Assembly: GCA_013214715.1 (NCBI GenBank)
Contig: JABSSB010000032.1
Location: 1-12,794, forward strand
Source: Paracoccaceae bacterium
GTDB lineage: Bacteria; Pseudomonadota; Alphaproteobacteria; Rhodobacterales; Rhodobacteraceae
Reading direction: 5' to 3'
DNA: 12,794 bases
Shown here: positions 12,678 through 12,794 of the stretch, in pieces
How positions within the stretch are numbered: the first letter of the stretch is position 1
Layout: the number at the start of each line of letters is the position of its first letter
Notes under the pieces: generated by a model
The model's database searches: none
Seen by the model: the letters and a program-made list of their open reading frames with translations, nothing else
Told to the model about the DNA's origin: nothing
Program-made: the position numbers and the translations under genes

Positions 12678-12794
12678 CCCATGGCTTCGCTAGCGCCCAG
12701 ACCCTTCTGCGGGTCTTTGTGCAGGACAGCCTGTCTGGTCGCGCTTTGCCGCGCGCAAGCGTCGAGGTCGACATCCAGACCGAAGCGCAGCCTT
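12674..12794 (+). CDS. 5' end of a gene coupled to the Pvc16-type gene (partial, possible carboxypeptidase-regulatory-like domain)
   Basis: The frame opens with ATG 12674, overlapping the previous stop (ATGA), and runs off the right edge after 40 codons. The visible residues include LLRVFVQDSLSGRALPRASV, then EVDIQ. The pattern hydrophobic-V-x-D-x-x-S-G-x-x-L-x-x-A-x-V-x-V is that of the first strands of carboxypeptidase-regulatory-like (CarboxypepD_reg) beta-sandwich domains. There is no signal peptide. Such Ig-like modules occur in structural or baseplate parts of injection particles, but the fragment is too short for a firm call. Confidence 0.6.
   Translation, partial: MTHGFASAQTLLRVFVQDSLSGRALPRASVEVDIQTEAQP

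Noticed and set aside
1..12794. tRNA, rRNA, CRISPR array, insertion sequence or attachment site
   Set aside because: No cloverleaf-like segment, regularly spaced repeats, transposase-like protein or flanking terminal repeats were seen on reading both strands.

Overview
The window looks like a chromosomal segment of an alphaproteobacterium, most likely Rhodobacteraceae (Roseobacter group). This is inferred from the moderately high GC, the GC-rich third positions, the tight ATGA/TAATG gene overlaps and the gene families; no rRNA or other marker gene is present to prove it. No tRNA, rRNA, CRISPR array, insertion sequence or integrase was seen.

Region 1 (1-3109, + strand) is an acyl-CoA metabolism operon: an SCP2-type thiolase, a class I AMP-forming acyl-CoA ligase, and the wreck of a short-chain dehydrogenase resembling 3-hydroxybutyrate dehydrogenase. 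The three are joined by ATGA overlaps. The dehydrogenase has lost its middle two thirds, including the whole active site, and also carries a one-base frameshift. The first ~90 bases may hold a decayed fragment of a PLP enzyme on the minus strand.

Region 2 (3116-4139) holds a LysR-type regulator on the minus strand, convergent with the dehydrogenase remnant and divergent from the stress/antiporter operon. It has OxyR-like architecture, but the position of the peroxide-sensing cysteine is arginine. A perfect TGATAG-N7-CTATCA inverted repeat lies in the divergent promoter region. A perfect 12-bp hairpin lies inside the 3' end of the regulator gene at the convergent junction.

Region 3 (4140-10782, + strand) is one unbroken eight-gene operon: a tandem universal-stress protein followed by a complete seven-subunit Mrp/Mnh/Pha-type cation/proton antiporter (A-B-C-D-E-F-G). 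All neighbouring genes overlap by 1-8 bases, which implies translational coupling and near-stoichiometric synthesis. The antiporter uses the proton gradient to expel Na+ (or K+), giving salt and alkaline tolerance as expected of a marine or saline organism.

Region 4 (10852-11832) is an exported, cysteine-rich L,D-transpeptidase-like (YkuD_2-type) protein, followed by two hairpins.

Region 5 (11833-12794) is a 233-base control region followed by a DUF4255/Pvc16-type protein and the 5' end of a further gene overlapping it. Pvc16-family proteins are hallmarks of extracellular contractile injection systems (phage-tail-like particles such as PVC, Afp and MAC). The right edge of the window is therefore probably the promoter-proximal end of such a cluster, and is the most promising place to extend the sequence.
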